Shown here: piece after piece, positions 23,613 to 35,611 of the stretch | How positions within the stretch are numbered: position 1 is the stretch's first letter | How the letters are laid out: each line of letters begins with the position of its first letter | Assembly (NCBI GenBank): GCA_947311845.1 | Contig: CAMZMU010000081.1 | Location: 1,518,646 to 1,582,645, forward strand | Origin: Poa pratensis | Lineage: Eukaryota > Streptophyta > Magnoliopsida > Poales > Poaceae | Reading direction: 5' to 3' | DNA: 64,000 bases | Notes under the pieces: generated by a model | The model's input: only the letters and a program-made list of their open reading frames with translations | What the model was told of the DNA's origin: nothing | Databases searched by the model: none | Position numbers and translations under genes: made by a program

Positions 23613-25028
23613 TCAAGTGGTGGGAGTGTGTATTGCTCCGTTCCGTTCCATTTGCCAGGGTCGACTCAGCTTGAATTGAACCACAATAGACCACTGCTCT
23701 GCTCTCTTTTCCCCCGGTCTTTCCCTCTCCTCTTTCTAGCCCCTCCCCGATCCTCCGGTGCGCTCATCTCTCCTCTCCGGTGGCGCTGCTGCTCGGGGTC
23801 GAGAAGGATGTGTTGCCCGAACTGTACATAGTAGCCTAGGGTTGGTTTATGGCGGTCTGCCGGAGTTTGGCTATATGCCGATAGATTGGAGGGTGTCGAG
23901 TCGTTTGGAACATATCTATCGCTGCATGGGGGATGTTTAGAGATGCTCTGACGGTTGTAGCTGATGGAGGCCAGTTTCAACCTGGACTCCTTCAATAAGG
24001 TCATTGTCTGTGATGGTGGCATGGGTACGGGGTGGTGGTCGTGGTCATCTTCTTCTTCCTCGTTGGCATGGAGCCAACGGGCGTGAGGAGATGGCTGTTG
24101 CTGAAAACCCGAGATCATCACACGATGGACCCGATCTGCCACTGTGATCCATGGTTCAACCGCCAGCATTTCCAGGCGCCCTTGCTGGCGCTCCTTCTAC
24201 CTCCTAGTGGGAGGTCCTGCAATGGATTCGAGATGGCGTCCCACGTCCCTACTGCCCTAAGTGGTTTCGTTCCCACTTGTGGTAGTGATGGCCTGTGGTT
24301 GAGTTTTGTTTCTGGTTGCGGAGTCCAAGGAACCGATAATGTTTCTTCTACGCCCTTTAGGGTGTTCCTCGCAAAATTTTAGAACCGTTGTGTAATTTTA
24401 TATCTTCTGAGTGTTCTATGTGCCTTCTAGGGAGTTCAAGGGCGAGATCGCGTTTCCTCTGCGCCTTCTAGGGTTTTCCTTGTAAAATTTGAGGATTACT
24501 ATATATTTTCTTGTTTTCGAAGTGTCCTCTATACTATGTACCCCCACCGACGAGTTATATGCACCTAGGCCCTTCGGTTCGTTCCCTGTTGAAAAAAAGA
24601 AACAACATAAACATTAAGCAAAACATCCAACTCCAAAAATCTGTAGTGTCTCAAACGTGTACATGCACACACCATTTAAAAAACATATTTTAACATGTTA
24701 AAAAATAAACGAAAAATTCGAGTGTATATGTGAACATTCTATATTTGCACACAAAATTTCGTGAAATAAATGATATTTTGTGTGGCTTATGTTTGAAAGA
24801 CACTTCCGGTGCTTGAAAATGTCTTTTTTACACGGTTCACAAAAGACGTTTTTTTTCACAATTTTTTATGTACATAAGAAAAATTTGTTTAGAGTTTTTT
24901 GACATTTTGAAATGTATTTAAAATATTTTTTATAATGGGTGTATCTAAACCTATGAGTCACACTGTGTCGTTGCGGCTCTCCTCATCCTTTATTTTAACG
25001 GTCACGGCGCTGAGCACCGATGTTAGTA
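23613..25028. other. Intergenic repeat-like DNA, no gene recognised
   Basis: Bases 24330-24600 contain two related modules (cgccctttagggtgttcctcgcaaaatttt and cgccttctagggttttccttgtaaaattt) and end in cctgttgaaaaaaagaaac, which resembles the A-rich tail of a retroposed sequence. Open frames are not convincing. Confidence 0.35.
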
Positions 25029-25200
25029 AGACTACCCATAGTGGGAGTAACATAGGTAGCAACTTAGATGTCATATAGGCAAAAAAAAAAAAGATAATGT
25101 GGCATGCAATTACTTAAGAGAGAGACAAATAGAGTAACATATGTAGTTACTGTAACGTAACACTTCTCGATGTAAAATGAGTCTACAACATAATAAATAA
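25029..25200. mobile_element. MITE-like remnant (actacccatagtgggagtaac)
   Basis: The start actacccatagtgggagtaacataggtag resembles the terminal sequence of a common Triticeae MITE. The matching inverted terminus was not found, and the copy ends vaguely near the taaataaataaa run at 25190. Family assignment is from memory and tentative. Confidence 0.35.
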
Positions 25201-25859
25201 ATAAATGACTCTAGGGTGCCAACATGAATCTCCACCGGACCCTATAATCCTCCATTTGGACAGACAAACTTTTTTGGAGTGAAAAGGCAGTCGTTTCTGC
25301 CATTCAGTTACATATGAGCAAAGTATAAAAGGTTCCGAGGGAAAATCAGAAAACGTCGAAATCATAAAAATCAAGACGGTCCTCTCAAAGCTAACCCGTA
25401 TGTTGGACGGATTTAGGTCGGCCTGAACCCGTCCGAACGAGTCCGCCACGGCGGACCTATTTAGGATGGCCCGCATTGCCCCGCATATATTCCGGTCACT
25501 TTCATTGGCGGAGCAAGACCTCAAAAAATGGGTGTACATGGCTTAAAAAAATAAGTCAAACAATCTGATATATCATAGATGTAATGTTAAAATATACACA
25601 TATTAGTGAGAGGTAAACCTTTACCTCCAAAAATAATGGGTGTACATCCATGTATATAGATGGTTATGCCCATGCTCACATCCCAACAGCGGATCAAATA
25701 CTAGCTAGTCTCGTCTGCTTTGATCCCCGTCATCACATATGTTTATTAAAAGTCAATTATAAAATACCCACTAAGTTATTTGCAAATAGATGGTTATACA
25801 CAAAGTAAATGCAGATGCTCAAACTCCACTCATCAAAGATATATACATCATGGAGGGGA

Positions 25860-27070
25860 TTGTGCTTTTACATGAAGCAATACATGAGATCATCATAAGG
25901 AATTGTTTGGAGTCTTTTTAAAAATTGATTTTGAAAAGTCTTATGGCAATGTCAACTCAGCCTTTCCTTACAAAATGATGCAAGCTAAAGACTTTGGATA
26001 CCAATGGTGTGACTACGTCATGAAGTTAGTTAATGATAATATTGGACCTTATTTTCCGGCATACACAAGAGTGAGGTAAGGAGATACTCTGTCCCTTTTG
26101 TTGTTTGATATCGTTGGAGATGAATAATCTCTGATGATCCAAAAGGAAAAAATAGGTCTAATCTTACGATTAATATGACCATCTATAGCTATTATACAGT
26201 ATGAAGATGATTCTATCCACCCGGTAGAATATGACCTAACAAATGTCAGAAACTATAAATAATCTTGTGCATTTTTAGCAGATTTTTGGACTCGAGATTA
26301 ATTTTCATTAAAGTAAGATATATTTTTTGTGTGTATTCAAAGATAGGAAACAACAAGACATAGAGATTTGCACATGCTCTACTACAGATTAGCCTATGAA
26401 GTATCCTAGAATGCCTATTTATGAAAAGAAATTGGCCACCTCAATAGGATCATGTTGATGAAAAAATTGACAAAACTTGTTGGCTGGAAAGGAAATACAC
26501 TTTCGAATGGAGTTATCTTGGTTAATGCTTACCTGAGCACCATTCCCTTATACATGCTCTCCTTTGAAGCTCCCAAAGGTTTTATTAGAAAGATGACATC
26601 TCACAGGAAGAGAAGAAAATGGTGTGGCATGCACTAGATAATAGGAAAGGTACCATTTGGTGAGCTGGCATACTGTCTGTCTGCCCAAAGACTGTGGGGA
26701 GGGGGGACTGGGTGTGCTTGTCTTACCAACTAGTACAAATAAAATCATTCCATACAAATGGTTGTGGAATCTTGAGAATAATGACGCTACCTGGCAATAG
26801 CTTCTGTCAAAGAAATATTGACACAACCAAGTACGGTTCCAGGCTACCGCAATACCTTAGTGCTCTCATATTTGCAAGGACTCAGGGGGTTAAACATATC
26901 TTCCAACATTTCTCTAAGAGAGTGATCTATAATAGATAGAAATCTTTAGTCTGAGAAGATGTGTGGTGATTGAGTCATCCTAGCTAGGCAATTTCCCAAA
27001 CTATACACTCCTACCTTTACCAAGGTTGTGACACTGCAAAAATAAAAGAAGAATGCTACAGGTTGTAGAT
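25860..27070 (+). pseudogene. Decayed LINE reverse transcriptase, 5' part
   Basis: Conceptual translation across several frames and stops shows L1-type plant LINE motifs in order: LHEAIHEI, a DFEKSYG-like block, GDTLSPLLFD, a YEDD-like catalytic box (IQYEDDS), and LVGWKGNTLSNGVILVNAYLSTIPLYMLSF with an APKGFIRKM end. Later text (KWLWNLENNDATWQ) matches the region after the RT. The gene is riddled with stops. Its reading continues at 37245, so the LINE was split by a later insertion. Confidence 0.75.
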
Positions 27071-27529
27071 TTTTTTTTAGAAAAGGGGGTGCGGATCCCC
27101 GGCCTCTGCATCGAGTGATGCACACAGCCATCCGCAATTATTCAACAAACCTTACAAGAGAATTACAAAGATCAACCGGAAGCGAACCAGCAAACTAGCG
27201 ACAACTCGCTACACCTACAACCCTGATGAAGGGGGTGGAACAATCAGAACCGATGCCCTGACCTACACACACCAACGCACATCATCTAAATCCGGAGGCT
27301 TCAACTAGGCCGCCCGACAGCGCGCCAGAAGCACAAACCTGTTGAGGCGGCGAGAGCGGCGTATGGACTAGGGAAGGGGATCAGATGAGGATTGGGAGCT
27401 GGCCGGGCTGGGCTGGGCTTGGTACTTATCTACCTTATCCCATATGGTAAATGGTTTAAAACAATAATTCTGGTCAACTATCTTCTTTTTTTGTTGTCAA
27501 GAATAAGTTTTCTAAATCTGGGGTTTTAC
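27071..27529 (-). mobile_element. 3' end of a LINE/SINE-type retroposon, poly-T leading
   Basis: A run of T begins next to the direct repeat acaggttgtagat (27058-27070). It is followed by agaaaagggggtgcggatccccggcctctgcatcgagtgatgcacacagcc. I recall the reverse complement of this as a widespread grass retroposon 3' end. The element lies on the minus strand with its poly-A tail at 27070. It is cut at 27529 by the truncated gypsy LTR. Confidence 0.5.
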
Positions 27530-28198
27530 AGTAATATTTAATGGTTTGATATTTAAGTTGTGGTGCTATTCTTCTAGTGGTGTCGTGTGAACGTCGACTA
27601 CATGACACTTCACCTTTATGGGCCTAGAGGAGTGCATTGTGTATTTGGTTGCTAATTGTGGGGTTGCCGGAGTGACAGAAACCTAAACCCCCGTTAGTAT
27701 ACCGGTGCACAAGGGAGCGTAGGATCTCAGAGTTTAAGGCTGTGGTTAGATTTATCTTAATTACTTTCTTGTAACTGCGGATGCTTGCAAGAGGTATAAT
27801 CACAAGTATGTATTAGTCCAAGTAAGGGCGGTGCATTAGCATAGGTTCACCCACACAACACTTATCAAAACAATGAAGATTAATCAACTATGTGAAGCGA
27901 AAGCACTTGACTAGAATCCCGTGTGTCCTCAAGAACATTTTGTCATCATAAGTAAACCAACCGGCTTGTCCTTTGCTCTAAAAAGGATTGGGCCACTCGC
28001 TGCAATTATTATTACTGTCTTTTACTTACTCGCATTTTATTTACCTGCTATATCAAAAACCCCTAAAAACTTGTCTGCTAGCATTTACAGTGAAACCTTT
28101 ACCGAAACTCCTTGTCAGCACCTTCTGCTCCTCGTTGGGTTCGACACTCTTATTTATCGAAAGTACTACGATACACCCCCTATACTTGTGGGTCATCA
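27530..28198 (+). repeat. 5' LTR, truncated (last 669 bp only)
   Basis: Matches 36447-37115 of the 3' LTR without a visible difference and ends ttgtgggtcatca. The first 835 bp of the LTR are missing. The left flank (gggttttac) shows no target duplication. Confidence 0.9.
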
Positions 28199-28209
28199 AG
28201 ACTATTTTC

Positions 28210-28227
28210 TGGCGCCGTTGCCGGGGA
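28210..28227 (+). promoter_or_regulatory. Primer binding site
   Basis: tggcgccgttgccgggga begins 12 bp after the LTR end. It is the PBS sequence I associate with Athila-type elements (tRNA-Asp), where reverse transcription of the minus strand begins. Confidence 0.7.
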
Positions 28228-28314
28228 GTGAAGCGCTATTGGTAAGTGGAATTGGTAAGGGAAACTTTTACTGTAGGTGCTATTTTTATTTCTGCTTGCT
28301 ACTTTATTTTATCA

Positions 28315-29636
28315 TGGAGAGATCTCCATTTGAATCCCTGTTTGGAAATACTACTACCACTGCTAAGGTAGTAGAAGAGGAACCACCTGATCAAGTAATT
28401 CCATTTAAAATACCTATGAAAATTGTTGAACGAGTTACGAATAACCGCTATGCAGGAGATGGAACTGTCCCTCCTGGGGATCATTTGCTATTTATTCATG
28501 AATTATGCGAGTTGTTCAAGTGTGCAGGTATTTCAATGGAAGAGGTCAAGAAGAAATTGTTTTCTATATCGTTGACTGGTAAAGCTGCAAAATGGTATAG
28601 GATGCTGAAAAATGGGCGTTCTATTGGCTGGGAGGAGATTGTGCCTCTCTTTTATTCTAAATTTTATCCTCCTAGTGAAATTCATCAAGATCGGAATCAT
28701 ATATATAATTTTTGGCCTCATGATGGAGAAAGTATTGCCCAAGCGTGGGGGAGATTGAAATCATTAATGCTCAAATGCCCCATTCATGAGCTTCCTGGTA
28801 ATGTTGTTATTGATAACTTCTATGCAAGGCTTTCTCTTCAAGATAAAACTCTATTGGATACCTCTTGTGCTGGATCATTTACGCGTAATAAAGAGGAAGT
28901 TAAATGGGACCTTCTTGATCGGATTGAGGAAAATACTGAAGGATGGGAGAACGACAAAGGTAGAGAATCAGGTATAAAGCATGATTACGAATGCATTAAA
29001 ACTTTTATGAATACTGATAATTTTCGTAATCTCTATGATATGTATGGTCTTGATTCTCAAGTTATTGCAAACTGTTACAAGGCTTTTGCCTCTTATCTTG
29101 ATGTTCCTAAAGAAAGTTGCAATAAGTATCATTTGCCTTACAAAGATAATACTAATTCTGCCAATATTAAAAACATTGAAGTTCATACAGTTGATCGTAT
29201 CTTGCCAGAACCTTATATTGAGAAACCACCTTTTCCTGTTAAAATTAGGGAACATTCTATCATAGCTAGTGTGGTTAATAAAAGTGCAAAGAAAGCTTTA
29301 GAACCTGCTGAACAAATAGCGGTAGAACCCACAATAGCAATAGTAAAGGATTTGGTAACTGAAAATGTAGAAGGAGGACATATTATCTTTTGTGAAGATG
29401 CCTCTAATATTGTTTCACATCCCAGTAGAGCTAGGAAAACAAGTGTTCCTGTGCTTTCAGTCAAAATAGGAGAACATTGCTATTATGGTTTATGTGATAT
29501 TGGTGCAAGTTCTAGCGCTATTCCTTTTGATCTTTATAAAGAAATTATGCATGAAATTGGTCCTTGCGAACTTGAGGAGATTGATGTGGTTATTCAGCTT
29601 GCTAATAGAGAAACTATCTCCCAATTGGTATTGTGA
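28315..29636 (+). CDS. gag: gag and start of aspartic protease (Athila-type gypsy)
   Basis: The ATG at 28315 (MERSPFESLFGN) opens a frame to 29636. The capsid region shows the gag pattern GDHLLFIHELCELFKCAGIS, LTGKAAKWYRML and WEEIVPLFYSKFYP. The protease begins with CDIGASSSAIPFDLY, the active-site triad reading Asp-Ile-Gly where Asp-Thr-Gly is usual. The frame ends at a TGA created by a missing G at 29627-29628. The next reading frame continues the same polyprotein at once. The longer open frame from 27921 runs in from the LTR and is not the likely start. Confidence 0.8.
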
Positions 29637-32600
29637 GAGATGTTGAAGTTTTATGTGGTAAGACTAAATACCCTGCTGATTTTCTAGTACTTGGTTCTGT
29701 TGCTAGTAAAGCGTGTCCCATTATTTTTGGTAGGCCTTTCTTGAATACATGTGGTGCCATTATAGATTGTAAGAAAGAGAAAATTTACACTAAATTTAAT
29801 GGAGAATCTTATGAGTTTAATTTCTCTAAGTTTGGTAAACAACTTTATGAAACTGAATTACCTAATGAGAATTTTCAAGTTGAACAACTTGCTTCTATTG
29901 CTGTTGCTCCTAACAATGCCTTGCAGCAATTCATGGAGGAACACGAAAGTGAAGTATTTATGGAGGAGAGGAATGAGATTGACAATGCCTTTCTTCGTCA
30001 ACCACCAATACTTAAGCATAATTTGCCTGTGGAAGATTTGGGTACCTCAGCGCCTCCTAAGGAAGATCCTGTCTTCGATTTAAAACCGTTACCTGATAAT
30101 CTTAAGTATGTTTATCTTGATGAAAGGAAAGTATATCCTGCTATTATTAGTTCTAAACTTTCAGGTAATGAAGAAGCAAGGTTATTAGAAGTACTAAAGA
30201 AACATCGAGGAGCTATGGGATACACTTTGGATGATTTAAAGGGGATTTCTCCTACTATATGTCAACATGCCATCAACATTGAACCCGATGCAAAACCTGT
30301 TGTTGAGCATCAGCGTCGCTTGATCCCTAAGATGAAAGAAGTGGTAAGAAATGAGGTATTAAAACTTCTTGATGCTGGTATAATTTATCCTATTGCTGAT
30401 AGTAGATGGGTAAGTCCTGTGCATTGTGTCCCTAAGAAAGGAGGAGTTACTGTTGTACCAAATGAAAATGATGAACTTATTCCTCAAAGAGTAGTAGTGG
30501 GATATAGGATGTGCATTGATTTTAGAAAGGTCAATAAAGTAACTAAGAAAGATCATTATCCTTTGCCTTTTATTGATCAAATGTTAGAAAGGTTGTCTAA
30601 GAAAACCATTTTTGTTTCCTTGATGGTTATTCTGGATTCTCACAAATTGCTGTTAAAGCACAAGATCAAGAGAAAACTACTTTTACTTGTCCTTATGGAA
30701 CTTATGCTTATAGACGTATGCCTTTTGGTTTGTGTAATGCTCCTGCTACGTTCCAAAGATGCATGTCTGCTATTTTTCATGGTTTTTGTGAAGAAATTGT
30801 GGAAGTATTCATGGACGATTTTTCCGTCTACGGAACTTCCTTTGATAATTGCTTGCACAATCTTGATAAAGTTTTGCAGAGATGTGAGGAGACAAATCTT
30901 GTTCTTAATTGGGAGAAATGTCATTTCATGGTTAATGAAGGAATTGTCCTAGGGCACAAAATTTCTGAAAGAGGTATTGAAGTGGACAGAGCTAAGTTGA
31001 AGCAATCGAGAAAATGCCCTGTCCAAGGGATGTGAAAGGTATCCGTAGTATTCTCGGTCATGCCGGTTTTTATAGGAGGTTTATTAAAGATTTCTCTAAA
31101 ATTTCAAAACCCCTCACTAATCTTCTTCAAAAAGATGTACCTTTTGTTTTTGATGATGATTGCAAGGAAGCTTTTGAAACTCTAAAAAAGCTTTAATCAC
31201 AGCTCCTGTTGTTCAACCTCCTGATTGGACTTTACCTTTTGAAATAATGTGTGATGCTAGTGATTTTGCTGTAGGAGCTGTTCTTGGACAGCGGGTAGAC
31301 AAGAAGTTAAATGTTATTCATTATGCTAGTAAAACACTTGATGCCGCTCAAAAGAATTATGCTACTACTGAAAAGGAATTTTTAGCAGTTGTTTTTGCTT
31401 GTGATAAATTTAGACCTTATATTGTTGATTCAAAAGTTACTATTCACACTGATCATGCTGCTATTAGATACCTTATGGAAAAGAAAGATGCTAAGCCTAG
31501 GCTCATAAGATGGGTACTTTACTGCAAGAATTTGATTTACATATCGTAGATAGGAAAGGTGCTGAAAATCCTGTTGCTGATAATTTGTCTAGATTAGAAA
31601 ACATTTCAGATGATCCTATACCTGTTAATGATAGTTTTCCAAATGAACAATTGGCTGCGATAAAGGTAAGCTCACGCGAAAGTCCTTGGTATGCTGATTA
31701 TGCTAATTTTATTGTTGCCAAGTATTTGCCTCCGACCTTTACAGCTCAGCAAAGAAGAAAGTTCTTTTATGATTTGAGGCATTATTTTTGGGATGACCCA
31801 CATTTGTATAAAGAAGGAGTAGATGGCATTATGCGAAGATGTGTTCCTGAGTATGAACAGAAAGAAATATTGAGCAAATGCCATGGAAGTGCTTATGGAG
31901 GACATCACGCTGGAGATAGAACTGCGCAAAAGGTTCTACAATCAGGTTTTTATTGGCCTACCCTTTTTAGAGATGCTAGAAAATTTGTTTTATCATGTGA
32001 TGAATGTCAAAGAGTAGGTAACATTAGTAGACGTAATGAAATGCCTATGAATTATTCTCTTGTTATTGAACCTTTCGACTGTTGGGGATTTGACTTTATG
32101 GGTCCTTTTCCTTCCTCAAATGGTTATACTCATATACTTGTTGCTGTTGATTATGTTACTAAATGGGTAGAAGCTATACCAACTTCTAGTGCTGATGGTG
32201 AGACATCATTAAAAATGCTTAAAGATATTATCTTCCCTAGGTTTGGTGTGCCTAGATATCTCATGACTGATGGGGTTCTCATTTTATTCATGGTGCTTTT
32301 AGAAAAACTCTAGCTAAGTATGATGTTAATCATAGAATTGCTTCACCATATCATCCCCAAACAAGTGGTCAAGTAGAATTGTCAAATAGAGAGATTAAGT
32401 CTATTTTGCAAAAGACTGTTAATAAATCTAGAAAAAATTGGTCTAAAAAGCTTAACGATGCTTTGTGGGCTTATAGAACTGCTTATAAAAATCCTATGGG
32501 AATGTCTCCTTACAAAATGGTTTATGGAAAAGCTTGTCATTTGCCTTTAGAATTAGAACATAAAGCCTATTGGGCGGTGAAAGAACTTAATAGAGACTTT

Positions 32601-33023
32601 AAACTTGCCGGTAAAAAGAGATTGCTTAATTTGAATTCTTTAGATGAATGGAGAAATGCAGCTTATGAAAATGCTAGGCTCTTTAAAGAGAAAGTTAAGC
32701 AATGGCATGATAGAAGAATTCTTAAGAGAGAATTTAACGTAGGTGAAAAAGTTTTATTGTATAGGTCTCGTCTCAGATTTTTTGCAGGAAAATTACTTTC
32801 AAAATGGGAAGGACCTTATATCATTGAGGAGGTCTATCGCTCAGGTGCGATTAAAATCAATTCACTAGATGGGGACAGACCACAAGTGGTTAATGGTCAA
32901 AGACTCAAGCATTACATTTCTGGAGATTCTTATAATGAAGATGTTGATCTTATCAAAGTGGTAACTCCAGAGGATTTTATAAAAAGTCAAATTCAGACAA
33001 CTGCAAAAGCTGATTTGGAATAG
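29633..33023 (+). pseudogene. pol: pol: protease end, RT, RNase H, integrase (five 1-bp breaks)
   Basis: Domains in order: end of protease (IIFGRPFLNT), a linker, RT from CQHAINIEPDAKPV with IDFRKVNKVTKKDHYPLPFI and the catalytic VFMDDFSVYG, RNase H ([34 protein letters not shown]-like [11 protein letters not shown]), and integrase. The integrase has its HHCC finger (H...H, CDECQ), core aspartates in GFDFMGPF and MTDG, and the glutamate in [13 protein letters not shown]. It ends with a basic C-terminus stopping at 33023. Breaks occur near 30606, 30996, 31190, 31518 and 32272, each the loss of one base from a repeated-base run. Apart from these the gene reads as intact, so it may be functional in the plant. 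Confidence 0.85.
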
Positions 33024-33261
33024 GTAACAGTTTCGGTAAGAAAAAGTTCGCGATTTACTTTTCAACCTAAATATTTGTTGTTTTTACATAATATGGAAAA
33101 TTATGAGTCGGAAAAGGGTAGGAAACGGTGCCCGAGGGCACCACACCACCCCTGGGCGCGGGCCCCACCCTGGCCGCGCCGTGGGTGCGTGTGGGCACCT
33201 CGGAGCCCGTCTCCGACCCCGTTTCGTCCTGTACCTTCCTTTTGTCGTAAAACTTTTTGCT

Positions 33262-33269
33262 ATATAATC
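33262..33269 (+). promoter_or_regulatory. Possible internal TATA box
   Basis: TATATAAT lies about 100 bp upstream of the ATG of the extra ORF and downstream of a GC-rich block (33140-33220) related to one in the LTR. The spacing would allow a separate transcript for the extra ORF. This is inference from position alone. Confidence 0.35.
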
Positions 33270-33360
33270 ACCCGGATCTCCCGAGGTCCGTATATCGTGT
33301 TTTCGTCGAGTTTTGTTTCGAGCTGTTTTCTGCCAGGAACTATTTCGGATTTAGAGCGCC

Positions 33361-33894
33361 ATGGTCTTCTCCAACGACAACGAGAGCAAGGAGGGCGTGG
33401 AGGACATCATGGACCAGAGGATCGAGGAGGAGGTCAAGAGCGAAACCGATGATGAAGTAGAGGAAGACTCAACTCCACGTCCTCGCGCTACTATTGCAAG
33501 CATCGGGGTGACTGCCAACCCTTTCAATCCTGTGAAGAACCTGAACATGGGTGGTGAGGCATCGCGTCATGCCTTTGCACCCAAGACACTCGCCTCAAAC
33601 TCCAGTAACCCTTTCCATACCCTCATCCATAAGTATCAATTTGAGAGAGTTCCGGAGATGGAGTTGCCTACTTGTTGGGATATAGATCGATCTAACAATG
33701 CAGGAAAAGAAAGCCCTAAGTCCAGTGAGAAGTGGGGAAACAATTCCAAGAGCTGGGATTCACCTTCTGACCAGTTCATGAACCGCATCGAACACAATTC
33801 GGAGATGATCCGCATCCTCACATACAAGATAGATGAATTGAAGGATTTGGTCGAGAAGCTCATTAGGGAGTCGCCACCAAGAGATCAAGCCTAA
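33361..33894 (+). CDS. Extra ORF downstream of pol, 177 aa, acidic/coiled coil
   Basis: This open frame starts MVFSNDNESKEGVEDIMDQ. It has an acidic N-terminal third, a PNPFNPVKNLNMGG-like middle and a C-terminal helix (QFMNRIEHNSEMIRILTYKI, then DELKDLVEKLIRE). It occupies the position of the env-like ORF of Athila elements but shows no signal peptide or transmembrane segment, so it is not an envelope protein. No domain is recognised. The clean open frame suggests it is maintained. Confidence 0.55.
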   Translation: MVFSNDNESKEGVEDIMDQRIEEEVKSETDDEVEEDSTPRPRATIASIGVTANPFNPVKNLNMGGEASRHAFAPKTLASNSSNPFHTLIHKYQFERVPEMELPTCWDIDRSNNAGKESPKSSEKWGNNSKSWDSPSDQFMNRIEHNSEMIRILTYKIDELKDLVEKLIRESPPRDQA

Positions 33895-35611
33895 ATCGTC
33901 AAGGGGTAATGGCACTCCCTTGGCTTGTTCCAAGCTTGGGGGAGTGCCCAGTATCATCTTTATCCTTTCGTTTTTATAATTTCGTGGTCATATCATGAGT
34001 AGAGAAGTTATCTTATAAGATGGTTTGCGATGTGGAGTGTCAATCCTTTAGTTATCCATGTATCCGTTGGTTTGAGTGTGTCTTTGTTCAGAATATTAAT
34101 GAGAAGTTCCACCTTTACTTTCGGTACATTTTATTTTAGCCTGCAATCTTCTTTATGTGCTGATCTTGCCATTAGTATTGACGCCACTTTTGGGTACATT
34201 AAGTAAATTATATTAGTTGTGGCAAACTTAGTATTGGTCATTAGCAACAATACCATGAAAACTTAAGTAGAAGGAGGGAATTACATGCAAAAATATTATC
34301 CCTTTATCTTTCTTTCTTGCTAGCCAATAAGATTAGTATTCTTTGAGTTAAAACATTTGTGCTTACAGGGAAGATAGCATGGTTGCTTCTATTACATATA
34401 TATTTGTGTGTATCCCCCAACTTTTATGCTTGCTACATGACCTTGCTAGCCTTAACCACCGTACTGAGAGGGAATGCTTCTCGTGCATCCAAATCCTTGA
34501 GCCAAACCCATGCCATTTGTGTCCACCATAACTTCCTATATGTGGTATTTCTTTGCCACTCCAAGTAAATTTTTCATGTGCTACCTTTAAATTATTCAAA
34601 ATGTTATTATTCCCTTTTGTGTCAATGTTTACTAGCTCATGAGGAAGTAGTGTGGTTATCCTTTATTCTACTTGTCAAACAGACTTTACACCTGGACTAG
34701 TGGCATATACATCCGCTTATCCAATAACTTGCAAAAAGAGCTGGCAACGGGATGCCCAGTCCCAATTAATTACAACTTTAACGCTTAATTCTCTTCACAC
34801 TTTTGCCCTGAATTATCAGTAAGCATTGACAAACAGTGAAATATCTGCGTGTGTAAACCAAAGAGAAAGAGGGATGATCTGCCTTGCTGGTAGAAATAAC
34901 GTCCTTCATGGGAGCCGCTCTTAAAAGTCTGTTTGACAGGGAGAATACTGTTTTCACCCGCTACCATTCGTTGACAATTAACAAACACCCTCAAAACTTA
35001 ATTTTTGCTCTCTATATGATTTCAAAAACTTAAAAGCTCTAGCACATGACTTAATCCCTGCTTCCCTCTGCGAAGGGCCTTTCTTTTACTTTTCATGTTG
35101 AGTCAGTACACCTATTTCCTTCTTCCTTGAGCAAGCATTTGAGTTGTTGTGATTCAACCATATATATCATTAATATTGTCAATCATGTCTTTATCCTTTC
35201 TTGTCTTAGCACAAAGACTTTTGCCTCTAAGAATATAGCTTTGCAAGTTATCAATGACTGTAAAGAAGGTGTGATAATTGAGTGTGGAAGTTCTGCAATA
35301 TAAGCTCTAATATAAAGACTCCTTTCGAAAGATAAGTATTGATTGCTTATTGTTCTATGACCAAGAATGAAGTGTGCCATTACTAATCTATAATTTCCTT
35401 CGTGTATTTTTATTGTGGTTGTTTCACTACTCATGTTCAAGTTAGGTTATATGAAGAGTAGTTGCTGTTTAAAATGAGTGTGTTGTTTAGTAATTACTGA
35501 TGCTTCTTGTCCGTATTCTTTATTATCGACGCTTCACTCCATAAACTTTTGTTCTAGTTTACTGAGCTCAGCTTTCGCTTGGGGACAAGCGAGGTCTAAG
35601 CTTGGGGGGGT
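33895..35611 (+). other. Noncoding 3' internal region and polypurine tract
   Basis: About 1.7 kb without coding features separates the extra ORF from the 3' LTR. It ends in aagcttggggggg (35599-35610), the polypurine tract that primes plus-strand synthesis, just before tgatacgtc. Confidence 0.7.
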
